Assembly: GCA_024400635.1 (NCBI GenBank)
Contig: JAKSMI010000007.1
Span: 1-64,000, forward strand
Length of the DNA stretch: 64,000 bases
Direction: 5' to 3'
Origin: Bacteroidales bacterium
Lineage (GTDB): Bacteria; Bacteroidota; Bacteroidia; Bacteroidales; WCHB1-69
Within the stretch, counting starts at the first letter, position 1, and every line of letters starts with the position of its first letter. The notes below the pieces were generated by a model. The model made no database searches. It worked only from the letters and a program-made list of their open reading frames with translations, and was not told the DNA's origin. Below, piece after piece: positions 9,514 to 18,550 of this stretch. Both the position numbers and the translations under genes were made by a program.

Positions 9514-10392
9514 ATGCGAATTAGCGACATCCTAAAGAAGAAGAAAACATTCTCGTTTGAGGTTTTCCCACCCAATCCCAAAAACAGCAGCATTAGCGAT
9601 ATTTTTGGCACCATTGATGAATTGCAAGAACTGAATCCTGATTTTATCAGTGTGACTTTTAAATCTTCTGGCGATTATAGTCAGAATACTATTGATTTGG
9701 CAAGCTATATTAAGAAACATGGCCACGCTGAACCATTGGTCCATCTCACTTGTGGTGCCTTGGACAAATCTGATGTGGACGATTTGGCACAAAAACTGGA
9801 AGCCGCGCATCTTGAAAATGTGTTGGCGCTTCGTGGCGATAAGCCCATGGATTTCGATGGCGATTATCTTAAATATTTCAAGCATGCCTCTGAATTGATG
9901 GCTTATCTGAATCAGAATCACAAATTCTGTCTTGCGGGGGCTTGTTATCCGGAAGGCCATATCGAATGTGAAAGTTTGTACGAAGACCTTGTCAACTTGA
10001 AAATCAAGCAGGATATGGGCGCATCGTTTTTCATCACGCAGCTGTTTTATGACAATAATTACTATTACAGACTTGTCCGCGTAGCCAAGAAAATGGGTAT
10101 CACAATTCCTATCATTCCGGGTATTATGCCATTGACCAGCGCCACGATGTTCAACAAGATTATGAACATGGCGGGTGCAAGCATCCCTTTCGAATTGCGT
10201 GTGCTTTTCGACAGCTTTAAAAACGACAAAAAGGCAATGTACGAAATTGGAGTTGCTTTCAGTGTTAATCAGATTTTGGAATTACTTGCCAATGATGCTG
10301 ATGGCATTCATATTTATACGATGAACAATGCCAAAGTTGCCCACGACATTTACCGGCGTATTCAAAACGTGATAGAAAAAGAGCTCCGCTAA
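9514..10392 (+). CDS. metF: Methylenetetrahydrofolate reductase
   Basis: FAD-dependent reduction of 5,10-methylene-THF to 5-methyl-THF, the methyl donor for methionine synthase. The 292 residues are normal for a bacterial MetF. It opens FSFEVFPPNPKN with the conserved glutamate, contains HLTCGALDKSD and LALRGDKP, and ends with the helix where VAHDIYRRIQ is found. The stop codon TAA overlaps the ATG of the next gene by one base (TAATG), indicating translational coupling with a methionine-synthase activation protein. Confidence 0.94.
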   Translation: MRISDILKKKKTFSFEVFPPNPKNSSISDIFGTIDELQELNPDFISVTFKSSGDYSQNTIDLASYIKKHGHAEPLVHLTCGALDKSDVDDLAQKLEAAHLENVLALRGDKPMDFDGDYLKYFKHASELMAYLNQNHKFCLAGACYPEGHIECESLYEDLVNLKIKQDMGASFFITQLFYDNNYYYRLVRVAKKMGITIPIIPGIMPLTSATMFNKIMNMAGASIPFELRVLFDSFKNDKKAMYEIGVAFSVNQILELLANDADGIHIYTMNNAKVAHDIYRRIQNVIEKELR

Positions 10393-10994
10393 TGAAACGG
10401 CAGATATTGAAACATTTGGGCTTTGCGGGTGCTGCTGAACCAGATGACTTTACGCTTGAATTGCTTGATAAGGCCATTGTCGATGTTGAAGAACTTTTAG
10501 ATTTTCATTATATTTACTCCTATTATACAGAATACCAGTCTTTTATAAATAATAATACAGCTTATACTGAATATTTGAAAGGTGCCGAAGCCTACTTGCT
10601 TTGTGCCACGACTTTGGGCTTGGCTGTAGATAAAAGACTGAAGCGATTGCAGATGGAAGATATGTCGTATGCCGTCGTTTTTGATGCGGCGGCGTCAGTG
10701 ATTTTGGAGGTCAAGGCGGATGCATTTGAACGGACTTTGCCATACAAAAACATGGGTTTCCGTTTTTGTCCAGGCTATGGTGGCACGTCCATCATTGACA
10801 ATAAAGAAATTGCGCAATTGCTTCACGCAGAGCGTATAGGTATTTCATTTTTAGAATCAGGACTGATGATTCCCCTCAAATCGATGACAGGGATTGTCAA
10901 AATTGGTGGGGAAAAGCGCCCGAAGAATTGTGATGCTTGCCCGGTTTTTGTTTCCTGCCAGTATAGAAGGGTGGGAAAGAGGTGCTACAAATAA
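10392..10994 (+). CDS. Methionine synthase reactivation-domain-like protein
   Basis: A 200-residue protein resembling the stand-alone form of the C-terminal activation domain of B12-dependent methionine synthase (MetH), which reductively remethylates oxidised cobalamin using SAM. Visible support: LLCATTLGLAVDKRLKRLQ and FDAAASVILEVKADAFE in the helical part, and RFCPGYGG in the position of the SAM-binding R-x-x-x-GYG motif. A C-terminal CDACPVFVSCQYRR...RC cysteine set is seen in detached versions. Coupling with metF fits methionine synthesis. I infer that the MetH of this organism lacks its own activation domain; metH is not in the window. Confidence 0.78.
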   Translation: MKRQILKHLGFAGAAEPDDFTLELLDKAIVDVEELLDFHYIYSYYTEYQSFINNNTAYTEYLKGAEAYLLCATTLGLAVDKRLKRLQMEDMSYAVVFDAAASVILEVKADAFERTLPYKNMGFRFCPGYGGTSIIDNKEIAQLLHAERIGISFLESGLMIPLKSMTGIVKIGGEKRPKNCDACPVFVSCQYRRVGKRCYK

Positions 10995-11030
10995 TTAGGG
11001 ATATATATCCTAACGGAGCGGCGAAGTTGA

Positions 11031-12257
11031 TTAAAGTCTCTCTTCACATTTTTTCACAACGGCGATGTCGGCGGGCAGCCATTGGACGGAGTACAGTTCA
11101 TCTTTAGTAAGCCAACGTGCAGCTTCGTGCTCGAGCAGGGTAGGGGTGTTGCCGACGATGCTGCAGAGGAAGCACTGCATGGAGAGGTGGAATTCGGGGT
11201 AGTCGTATTCGATGGTGTGGAGCAGTTCTCCGACATTGACTTCGGTGGCCAGTTCTTCACGAATTTCACGGCGGAGGGCTTGTTGTGGCGTTTCGCCGGG
11301 CTCGATTTTGCCGCCGGGGAACTCCCACCAGTCTTTCCAGTCGCCGTACCCGCGCTGGGTGGCGAAAAGTTTTCCATTCTGTATGATGACTGCTGCGACG
11401 ACGGATTTGGTTTTCATTTCGACGCCAATAGGCAATAGAAAATCGCTGGCCTTTGAAGCAGAAATGGCAGACTTGCCGGTTGTACTTTCCAACTGCTTGC
11501 GTGCTGCCTTCGCTACGCTTCCACCATCTTTGGCCACTTGCGCACTCTCTTGAAAACCCTGTGGATTTTTCTGCTTGGATATTTCAACGGTAGAAGCTTC
11601 GGCTAACATATTCAATGCCAATTCAACATTGCTCATATTGTCGCGAAGGTTCTCTTTCTTCAAACCTTTATGTTGCTTATATTGACGCGTGGTCATTCCG
11701 CTCCACTCTTTTGTTATGATGTCCGTAAGCGAAGCATATTGCTGTCCTTGTTTCACACCGGCTCTGTCCCACTCATCCGTCAGTTCCTTGCGAACTTCAA
11801 TACCCTTGATTCGCCTATTGATCCATTTGTCGCCATATCCGAGTCGTTTGTAATCGACAATAGCTTGATCAATGCTAAGCTCCGGGTCTTGCATTTGGTC
11901 GAGGCGCTGCGAAGCCACCTGTGCCATCCAGATTTTGAACGGCTCTGCCTTGGGGGATGGGATGGACTGAATTAGACGGAACATCTGTTCCACATCCGCT
12001 ACATCCGTTTTATATGCTTTACCATCTTTAGGAGATACCAATTTCAGTTGGTTACAATTTGTAACCGACTCGTTTCCTTCTTTTATCAATCTATGCTTAA
12101 GGACTTTCCAATAGTTTTTGGCATGATCATAGTCAGGTTGATCTGTAAGGATATGGCATACATCAACCACAGAGATGTACCATTTTTCCTGCTCAGAATC
12201 CCAAACGGTGCGGACTTTCTTCTCTTCAAAAAGCTGTATTTCTTGTTTTTTCGTCAT
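11031..12257 (-). CDS. BRO-N/antirepressor-like protein fused to a Nudix hydrolase
   Basis: A 408-residue two-part protein. Residues 1-120 are a BRO-N domain (IQLFEEKKVRTVWDSEQEKW, then YISVVDVCHILTD), followed by the helical region common in Bacteroidota antirepressor/DinD-like proteins (WINRRIKGIEVRKELTDEWD, EWSGMTTRQYKQHKGLKKEN). Residues 281-408 are a complete MutT-type Nudix domain with the box GGKIEPGETPQQALRREI-REEL and an AVIIQNGKLFATQRG opening, as in 8-oxo-dGTP pyrophosphatases. Met281 sits exactly where a free Nudix protein would start, suggesting the fusion arose by a deletion joining two genes. It is the last gene of the defence island, 125 bases after the AIPR gene. The role is unknown; DNA binding plus nucleotide-pool cleaning is inference. 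Confidence 0.85.
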   Translation of the reverse strand: MTKKQEIQLFEEKKVRTVWDSEQEKWYISVVDVCHILTDQPDYDHAKNYWKVLKHRLIKEGNESVTNCNQLKLVSPKDGKAYKTDVADVEQMFRLIQSIPSPKAEPFKIWMAQVASQRLDQMQDPELSIDQAIVDYKRLGYGDKWINRRIKGIEVRKELTDEWDRAGVKQGQQYASLTDIITKEWSGMTTRQYKQHKGLKKENLRDNMSNVELALNMLAEASTVEISKQKNPQGFQESAQVAKDGGSVAKAARKQLESTTGKSAISASKASDFLLPIGVEMKTKSVVAAVIIQNGKLFATQRGYGDWKDWWEFPGGKIEPGETPQQALRREIREELATEVNVGELLHTIEYDYPEFHLSMQCFLCSIVGNTPTLLEHEAARWLTKDELYSVQWLPADIAVVKKCEERL

Positions 12258-12284
12258 GGCTGATATCGGACATTATATTACAAT

Positions 12285-12383
12285 CTATATTTCTTCCAAC
12301 CCTATTGATTTCAAATACTCATACGTTGAATCATAGAATTTTGGTTGTCGTGTGTGGTCTTTAAAATGTTGAATAAATGCCAC
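12285..12383 (-). CDS. Tiny coupled ORF or gene remnant
   Basis: A GTG-started 32-codon frame whose start overlaps the AIPR stop by one base (TAGTG), ending 27 bases before the BRO-N/Nudix gene. The peptide begins MAFIQHFKDH and contains FYDSTYEYLKSIGLEE; its composition looks coding. It could be the surviving N terminus of a sixth defence gene cut off by the event that brought in the BRO-N/Nudix gene, or a real micro-ORF. I do not recognise its family. Confidence 0.35.
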   Translation of the reverse strand: MAFIQHFKDHTRQPKFYDSTYEYLKSIGLEEI

Positions 12384-14737
12384 TATTCATTTTCGTTAAA
12401 TCCCGATTTTTTTAACTTTTCTAAATTGAGGTAAAATGCGTATTTCATCCTATCGGTGAAAGGTTTCTTGCCTTGAATGACATCATTCATCACATTCCAT
12501 TTCCAATCTTCAAGAATGCGTTTTCGTCTGTCCCAATCAACCATTTTTTGTACCAACTCTAAAGTCATATCATTTGCTGGTTGATTGATAGATGGTGAGA
12601 CCGTCGTGTTTTCGGCTTCTTGTTCCGCAATGGTATCCGCTTCTTCCAACAACTCAATATTGTTTTTACAAACTACTTCGTAAACAGTAATTGCCTTCCG
12701 TATGTCGCTTGGTGTAAATTCATGCTTAAATTTTATTTTTGAAGCAGTATCACGGGCGGCTGTTTGCAAGTTGATACTCATACAGCCTGAAGATTGTCCC
12801 CAATCAGCAAATTTCTTCCATAACGAAATCGGAATTGAAGTGATGATGCCCATAGCGTGTCGTTGTGCTTTTTCTTCGTCAGAATCAGGTTCAGAAATAA
12901 TATTACGCTTTGGTGGATTGTTTTCATCAATTAGATCAGATGCTATCTCATTTATATCAAAAGCCCAAGTATTCTCTTTAACCTTTGTCCAGCATTCTTC
13001 CTTCTTTGCCCATTCGATATAGTGTGAAACAGGTGAATTTTCAAGAATAAACTGATTGACTTGTTTCATCAGGTCATATATAACATCTGATAATTCTGCT
13101 GATATTGCTTGATTTTGCCAAATCTTGTATAGGTTCAATTTGCCTTCGGTCAATTTGTTTAGCAAAGCGATTGTGTAAGGAACAACCACTTGCTTCATCT
13201 CACCAATGCAGTAATCGTTCTTTTTGGTTCCATATCTGCTGTCAGCAGTTTTGAACAAAATGGCTTTTGCAATGGCATCTTCAAAGTAAACATTGGTCAT
13301 CTTTCTTATGCTATCTGGGAGATTGTTGTTAATGTATCGAGCGTAGTTCTTTTCATTACCACGAACAACGATATGAGGTCCAATTGCCAATTTCTTGCCA
13401 TCATAAACTTCGTCGAAAGCGTTGATATACTTAGCCAATTCAACTTTTGTAAAAACTTGCTTCTTTGGATATTTAAGGTCAAACGCCTTTTGACGAGATT
13501 TTGTAAACCCTTCTTTTTGACGAAGATTCTTATATTGTCCTCTGGCACGTTCAAAGAACCAATATGTTTGCATATTGTTTTGTGCAGTGATAGGTGTAAG
13601 AATGTAGCGAGAAAGTTTTTCAAAGGCAACAAGGTTTGGATTATTGGCAGTAAAGTCAGCATCGTTCACCTTGTTTTGGGTATTAGCATAACGAGATATG
13701 CGAGAAACAATTTCGCCAAATTGGTCTTGTTTTTTTATGATGGAGAATTTGACTTGAACAAATATATCGGATATATCTGCTTTGTCCTTCTTATTTGTAT
13801 GGTAAATTGATGCTGTCGTTTGGCCTCCATTTACAATTTGCAAATTGCTGATTTTCCTGATAAAATGCCCAGTATCATCTAATTCAATATGGTCGGCAGT
13901 GGCTGCAATACCATTATTGAAAGCCAAGAACATATGAGGCTCATTTTTGATAGTTTCACGAATGCCTTTGTTGATTTTGCCTGTAAATTGAAGGAAAGAA
14001 CGAACATTTTGCTCAAGTAATCTTGCGCCAAAACGCTCATAGAGGTTGGCTAAACACTGACCAGGAATAATAGCAATAAAGGCTTGATAGTCTTCATTCT
14101 CATTGCTCGCCGAAAGGCAAGGAATTTGAAAATGTTCTTCTTCAAAATTAATTTCAATAGGAACACGTGATTCTTCTGATATTTGATAAATGAAGTTTAT
14201 ATCGACTACTCTGTAGAATATTTTATATCCACAAATTTCAATGCTTTCTGGGAAATCACCTTTATATTCGCCATTCGTGATAATAAATGCATTAACCCTA
14301 ACAAGATTATCTCTTAAATCAGGATAGTTAGCCAGCGTGTTTGCGAACTCAAAGATTTGAGAAGATTCTGCGACTTCATTAGCATAATCATCGTAGATGC
14401 TTTTGCGGAAAAAATTAGTGATTCGAGTTGTAGCACGCTTTACTTCGTCTTTTGAGATAATGGGAATCTCTTCGTCTGGTTGAAAGATAGAAATGAAAAG
14501 ATCAACAGTTTCATAATTGTCAGCGATAGCATAAGCATTGATTTTATGCTGATTTTTTGTGCCTAACGCTTTTTCATCATAGGCAATATCTGCATTTTCT
14601 GTTTCTCCTGATTCTGCTAACATATCAACTACGTATCGGGTGAAAGTCTGTTCTTGAGAATCACCCTCTTCATTTGCGAGCTGACGTGCAAGGATTTCTT
14701 GAATAAAAGATTTGTAAAACTTGCTTACTTCTTTCAT
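12383..14737 (-). CDS. AIPR-family protein of the defence island
   Basis: 784 residues matching the AIPR (abortive infection phage resistance) family, known from plasmid and island-borne defence loci. Recognisable stretches are FNNGIAATAD near residue 270, NLQIVNGGQTTASIYHTNKK near 295, FVQVKFSII, and ISRYANTQNKVNDADF near 345. These form the conserved core whose biochemical activity is not settled. The N terminus starts MKEVSKFYKSFIQE and overlaps the previous gene by 4 bases (ATGA), so it is translationally coupled to the PD-(D/E)XK gene. It is likely an effector or adaptor of the methylase/MORC/Z1 system upstream. Confidence 0.87.
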   Translation of the reverse strand: MKEVSKFYKSFIQEILARQLANEEGDSQEQTFTRYVVDMLAESGETENADIAYDEKALGTKNQHKINAYAIADNYETVDLFISIFQPDEEIPIISKDEVKRATTRITNFFRKSIYDDYANEVAESSQIFEFANTLANYPDLRDNLVRVNAFIITNGEYKGDFPESIEICGYKIFYRVVDINFIYQISEESRVPIEINFEEEHFQIPCLSASNENEDYQAFIAIIPGQCLANLYERFGARLLEQNVRSFLQFTGKINKGIRETIKNEPHMFLAFNNGIAATADHIELDDTGHFIRKISNLQIVNGGQTTASIYHTNKKDKADISDIFVQVKFSIIKKQDQFGEIVSRISRYANTQNKVNDADFTANNPNLVAFEKLSRYILTPITAQNNMQTYWFFERARGQYKNLRQKEGFTKSRQKAFDLKYPKKQVFTKVELAKYINAFDEVYDGKKLAIGPHIVVRGNEKNYARYINNNLPDSIRKMTNVYFEDAIAKAILFKTADSRYGTKKNDYCIGEMKQVVVPYTIALLNKLTEGKLNLYKIWQNQAISAELSDVIYDLMKQVNQFILENSPVSHYIEWAKKEECWTKVKENTWAFDINEIASDLIDENNPPKRNIISEPDSDEEKAQRHAMGIITSIPISLWKKFADWGQSSGCMSINLQTAARDTASKIKFKHEFTPSDIRKAITVYEVVCKNNIELLEEADTIAEQEAENTTVSPSINQPANDMTLELVQKMVDWDRRKRILEDWKWNVMNDVIQGKKPFTDRMKYAFYLNLEKLKKSGFNENE

Positions 14738-15744
14738 AAGTTTTGGATATCTGAGATAACTTGATTTTCTGTAACTAAATAGTTGTCACACATTGCAAGA
14801 ACAATGGAATAAGTAACATTTCCAACACCGTCTCGCAACTCATTTTCTTTGATGCGTGGAAAGTCCTCATCAATGCGATATAGTTTTTCAAATCGAATTT
14901 GATAATATCTGTCTTTGTATAGATTAGCTTGTGTGTCGGTGTATCCTGCTTCAAATAATTTTGCATTGAATGTTGTAAGGGCAGGAATATCCGCAGTTAA
15001 GATACTGCGAATATCCGCGATTTTATCGCATAAGGTTTGACCATTTGCCTTGGAAGTTTCAACAGAGCAATGATATAAGTATAGAGACTCCAATAATGTC
15101 TCGTCCAATTGTCGTTCACTACTTATTTTCACGTCTTGGGGGTTGCTTGTTGCGGTTGTTTTCACTTCTACAGCCCAATTTGAGCCTTGAAAATCACGCA
15201 ATGCCTTATCTACACCAACCCATGTTCGTAATACGTCAGATGCTTGAAGTCCTGATTTGACAAGTATTTTCTGAAGGAAATTCAATTCCCCGTATAAACC
15301 TTGTTGTTCTGCTGGAGAAAGCCCATTGAAGTTAATTTTGTCAAACATTGACTTCCACTTATACAATTGGTTGATAATTGTTCTTACACGTTCCTTTTCT
15401 GAAGTTATATCTATAACAGATTGTATAACATTATCACAAAGTGTTGCAAAAATATCTCTATTGTATGGAGTTAATAATTGGATAGTAAGTAATCGTGTGT
15501 TATCAAAACTATGGTCGGCTACTAACGAAACTTTCAAATCTTTTAAGTTTTCAAACGCACTGATATCAATACGGAAATTATCACTGATAACAAAAGCTAT
15601 TCCGTAATATCTTTCTGGATATTGGTATGTAACATAGATATGAAAAGGTTTGTTGCTTTGAAACAACCTTTTAAAGTGTCCGTTTGATTGACTTTGTTCT
15701 AATTCATTCCAAAGTTCAAGTATGTGATTGTTATTCATTGCCAT
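14734..15744 (-). CDS. PD-(D/E)XK motif protein (putative restriction nuclease)
   Basis: 336 residues of the DUF4420-type PD-(D/E)XK family found with MORC-Z1 systems. The nuclease core is visible near residues 165-210: GLYGELNFLQKIL (helix with conserved Glu), then DFQGSNWAVEVKTT, giving D...E-x-K as catalytic residues. It is probably the DNA-cleaving subunit. The start at 15744 (MAMNNNH) overlaps the Z1 gene by 14 bases; starting at the second Met (15738) gives an 8-base overlap. The 3' end overlaps AIPR by 4 bases. Cleavage specificity is presumably blocked by the linked Dcm-type methylation. Confidence 0.85.
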   Translation of the reverse strand: MAMNNNHILELWNELEQSQSNGHFKRLFQSNKPFHIYVTYQYPERYYGIAFVISDNFRIDISAFENLKDLKVSLVADHSFDNTRLLTIQLLTPYNRDIFATLCDNVIQSVIDITSEKERVRTIINQLYKWKSMFDKINFNGLSPAEQQGLYGELNFLQKILVKSGLQASDVLRTWVGVDKALRDFQGSNWAVEVKTTATSNPQDVKISSERQLDETLLESLYLYHCSVETSKANGQTLCDKIADIRSILTADIPALTTFNAKLFEAGYTDTQANLYKDRYYQIRFEKLYRIDEDFPRIKENELRDGVGNVTYSIVLAMCDNYLVTENQVISDIQNL

Positions 15745-18550
15745 AATCTACGTCATTATCGTTATCAAAAATTTCTTCGGTTGAAGCAATATCGGCAATT
15801 GTATTCACCTGATAGGAAACTGCTTCTCCAGTATCTGTTCGAGGAAATGAAATTGCAAAACCTATAAATGGTTCATCTTGTGTCGTATAAGCTTCTGTTC
15901 CTTGTATTGTATTGCCGTTATTATCTTTGACATTCGCTCCTTCAGGATTTAAAGGATATATCAAAAGTAAAGGATTTGTTTTTGAACGGAACTCTTTACG
16001 GACAAGTTCTGGTGATGGATAATCGTGTGTCCAATCTTCTCCTTTTTCTCTTTTTCTTTCAATTGTAACTTGAAGAGCTCTTTCGATTATATTCTCATCT
16101 AAATCAATGAACTCTTCCTTTTGATTACCTACAATATGATTTTTGCGAATGAAGTATGTGTCTAAATCATTTGTGTCTTTTGAACGGTTACGAGTCCAGC
16201 AACCAACCGTCATTTCATTTGAGAAAGAATGGTTGGATAACGAATTGTCTTTACTTAAAAGAGCAACACTCCAAGAGGTTAATTCCCCTTGATTTGATAG
16301 TTTACGAATGTATTCACAAATCAAATCAAGATTTACTTTCTTCAAGTCAGCAGGTAATTTGAAATTACTAAAGTAGTCACATATATTTTGAGGTAAAACA
16401 TTCCTCCATAGATAATTGTTTCCTTTTCTTTCTGCCTCGCCCAACGATGAAATAAAGTCATCAGTAACCATTAAATTACTTCTTTTGATACTTTTTGACA
16501 TTGGCAGTTGATAAGTCTCTATCAAACGTCCCGCCCACGAAACTTGAATGGTTTTAGAATTATACATTTTGTTTACAGCTGTGATTTGAAGCACACCAGG
16601 ATGAGTGCGAACCTTTAATGCATAATCGTTAGGCGTACCACCAGATTCATACAAGTAGTTAAACTCATCACGTAGTTCTTCACTTGCTAATGTAATGTGC
16701 CTAAACCACTCGTTAAGTTCGCCACTAGTGAAGAGTCTGCATAAGTCAACATATCCAGGACGATAACCAAACCAACGCCCCATCTGCATCAACGTGTCAT
16801 ACATTTTAGAAGCACGCAAGAAATAACTTACAGAAAGACCTTCCAAGGTTAGACCTCGAGACAACTTGTCTCCGCCAATTGCAATTACAGAGATGCCTTT
16901 CTCTTCGTTCAATTGATAATCTATAATGTCGCCAGACGAACCATTTATCGATTTGACTTCGATTTTCTGAACGGCTCTATAAAGGTTCGCTTTTACTATC
17001 TCCCAATCGTGAACTTGTATTTTATTGTCAATTAACTTGAGATTTGAATTTAAAATCTTATTCGAGATTGTTTTATATGAACTATAGTTATATGTATCTT
17101 CTTCGAATATCTGTCTAAACTCCTCCAAAATAGTGGCATCACTTGCTTCAATTTCGTGTTTGTAGAACTTGAATTGACGGTCAACCAATTCTTTAATTGC
17201 ATTTTGCCATACCTGATAACGGGAAACGTGAATAAGCATAGAATTATGCTTATGTTCTTGCCCTCTAACAATTCTAATGGCGCAAGTAATTATGAAGCAT
17301 TTAATAGCAATCTTAAGCGATTCAGGAATATCCTCGAAAGTGGGTTTATCATCATCTTTATGATGCCCTTCTGGAATAAATTGACTATAATCATCTATAG
17401 CTGTAACGATGGGTAGTAGATTATCATCGTTCTCAGTCGGGTTAACGGAAGTCCCGAACACTTTATCCGGTCCAATATAGTTTGATGGAGCAGGAATATT
17501 AATGATAAAATCTCTTGGGAATAAGTCATCTTCGTTATTTGCAGCAATGAAGATGTTTGCAAAAGGCGTTGCTGTGTAGCCCACATAAGCAGAACGTGTA
17601 AACAACCCGATGATATTTCTAATTCCATCATTGATTGCAGTCGGATTTGCATCAGGATCTCTTCTCGTATTTATCGATGCATTGTCCGCTTCATCATCTA
17701 TCATTAGCAATGCCTTTTGTGTTATGGGCGAATTGTTGTTCTTTTGCCTCAACCAAGTATATAGACGTTTTAGAACTGTTGTGTTTTTCTTTACTACAAG
17801 TATAATAGGTTGAGGTGCATTAAAATTAAGACCAGTTGCATTTGCCGCCCTACTTGTGAAATCTCCTTTATCTAAACTTGTGGTATAGGAATGTGCAATT
17901 GCATCATCAAATCCAACAATTCTACCCACGCCAATCCTCGACGTAAGCCTAGTTTGATAGTTTCTATCAGCACCAGTATCAAAGCCAAGGAATCCTTCGT
18001 CAATACGAATTTGTGTTTGTGAACGTAGATTATTATGAATACCAGCAAGTACAATAATAACTTTGAATCCTGCGTCTGCTGCTTTACAAATTAACCCCGT
18101 ATAGTTTGCCGTTTTACCAGATTGAACTTGACCGACAACCAAGCCCTTTTTGGAAATTTGAATATCGGTATTCTGTGGATTAAATAGATGGTCAAGAATA
18201 CTATCTGTCAAATCGTCATTTTTTTGTATGACAGAATCTGCAAAGCCTTTTTGCTCAGCCAAGTATTTCTTGTAACGTATCCAGAACTTCCAATAGCCTG
18301 CATCATGATTTGCTTTAAAATCTTTCAACCAAGGTTCTTTTCTTTCTTTTCCAGTTAGAATTTGATAATTCTCAACACGTGTGTTATACAAAGTGCTTAG
18401 TTCCTCAAACAATCTATTAGCATCCAAACTTTGGTAGTCTGGCATGCATAGAACATTAGAAATAGCATTCTTTATAATGTCATCGGTTACAGATTGGAAT
18501 GGTATCATTAATCTGCATAAATTTATAGCTCTTTCAAACAACTCGTTCAT
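15731..18550 (-). CDS. Z1-domain helicase-like ATPase of the restriction system
   Basis: A 939-residue Z1 protein, a superfamily II helicase-like ATPase known from the MORC/MutL-type restriction systems. The Walker A motif is GQVQSGKTANY (about residues 137-147), the DEAD-like box is LLMIDDEADNAS (about 286), motif III is GYTATPFANIFI, and motif VI-like residues are in ALIQMGRWFGYR-type text (DTLMQMGRWFGYRPGYVDL) near 590. It is expected to translocate or remodel DNA for the nuclease. It overlaps the upstream MORC gene by 4 bases and the downstream nuclease gene by 14, so the whole set is translated from one message. Confidence 0.9.
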   Translation of the reverse strand: MNELFERAINLCRLMIPFQSVTDDIIKNAISNVLCMPDYQSLDANRLFEELSTLYNTRVENYQILTGKERKEPWLKDFKANHDAGYWKFWIRYKKYLAEQKGFADSVIQKNDDLTDSILDHLFNPQNTDIQISKKGLVVGQVQSGKTANYTGLICKAADAGFKVIIVLAGIHNNLRSQTQIRIDEGFLGFDTGADRNYQTRLTSRIGVGRIVGFDDAIAHSYTTSLDKGDFTSRAANATGLNFNAPQPIILVVKKNTTVLKRLYTWLRQKNNNSPITQKALLMIDDEADNASINTRRDPDANPTAINDGIRNIIGLFTRSAYVGYTATPFANIFIAANNEDDLFPRDFIINIPAPSNYIGPDKVFGTSVNPTENDDNLLPIVTAIDDYSQFIPEGHHKDDDKPTFEDIPESLKIAIKCFIITCAIRIVRGQEHKHNSMLIHVSRYQVWQNAIKELVDRQFKFYKHEIEASDATILEEFRQIFEEDTYNYSSYKTISNKILNSNLKLIDNKIQVHDWEIVKANLYRAVQKIEVKSINGSSGDIIDYQLNEEKGISVIAIGGDKLSRGLTLEGLSVSYFLRASKMYDTLMQMGRWFGYRPGYVDLCRLFTSGELNEWFRHITLASEELRDEFNYLYESGGTPNDYALKVRTHPGVLQITAVNKMYNSKTIQVSWAGRLIETYQLPMSKSIKRSNLMVTDDFISSLGEAERKGNNYLWRNVLPQNICDYFSNFKLPADLKKVNLDLICEYIRKLSNQGELTSWSVALLSKDNSLSNHSFSNEMTVGCWTRNRSKDTNDLDTYFIRKNHIVGNQKEEFIDLDENIIERALQVTIERKREKGEDWTHDYPSPELVRKEFRSKTNPLLLIYPLNPEGANVKDNNGNTIQGTEAYTTQDEPFIGFAISFPRTDTGEAVSYQVNTIADIASTEEIFDNDNDVDYGNE

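Noticed and set aside
13190..13810. 206-codon plus-strand frame inside the AIPR gene
   Set aside because: Hydrophobic antisense text of an A+T-rich gene; AIPR core motifs are on the other strand.
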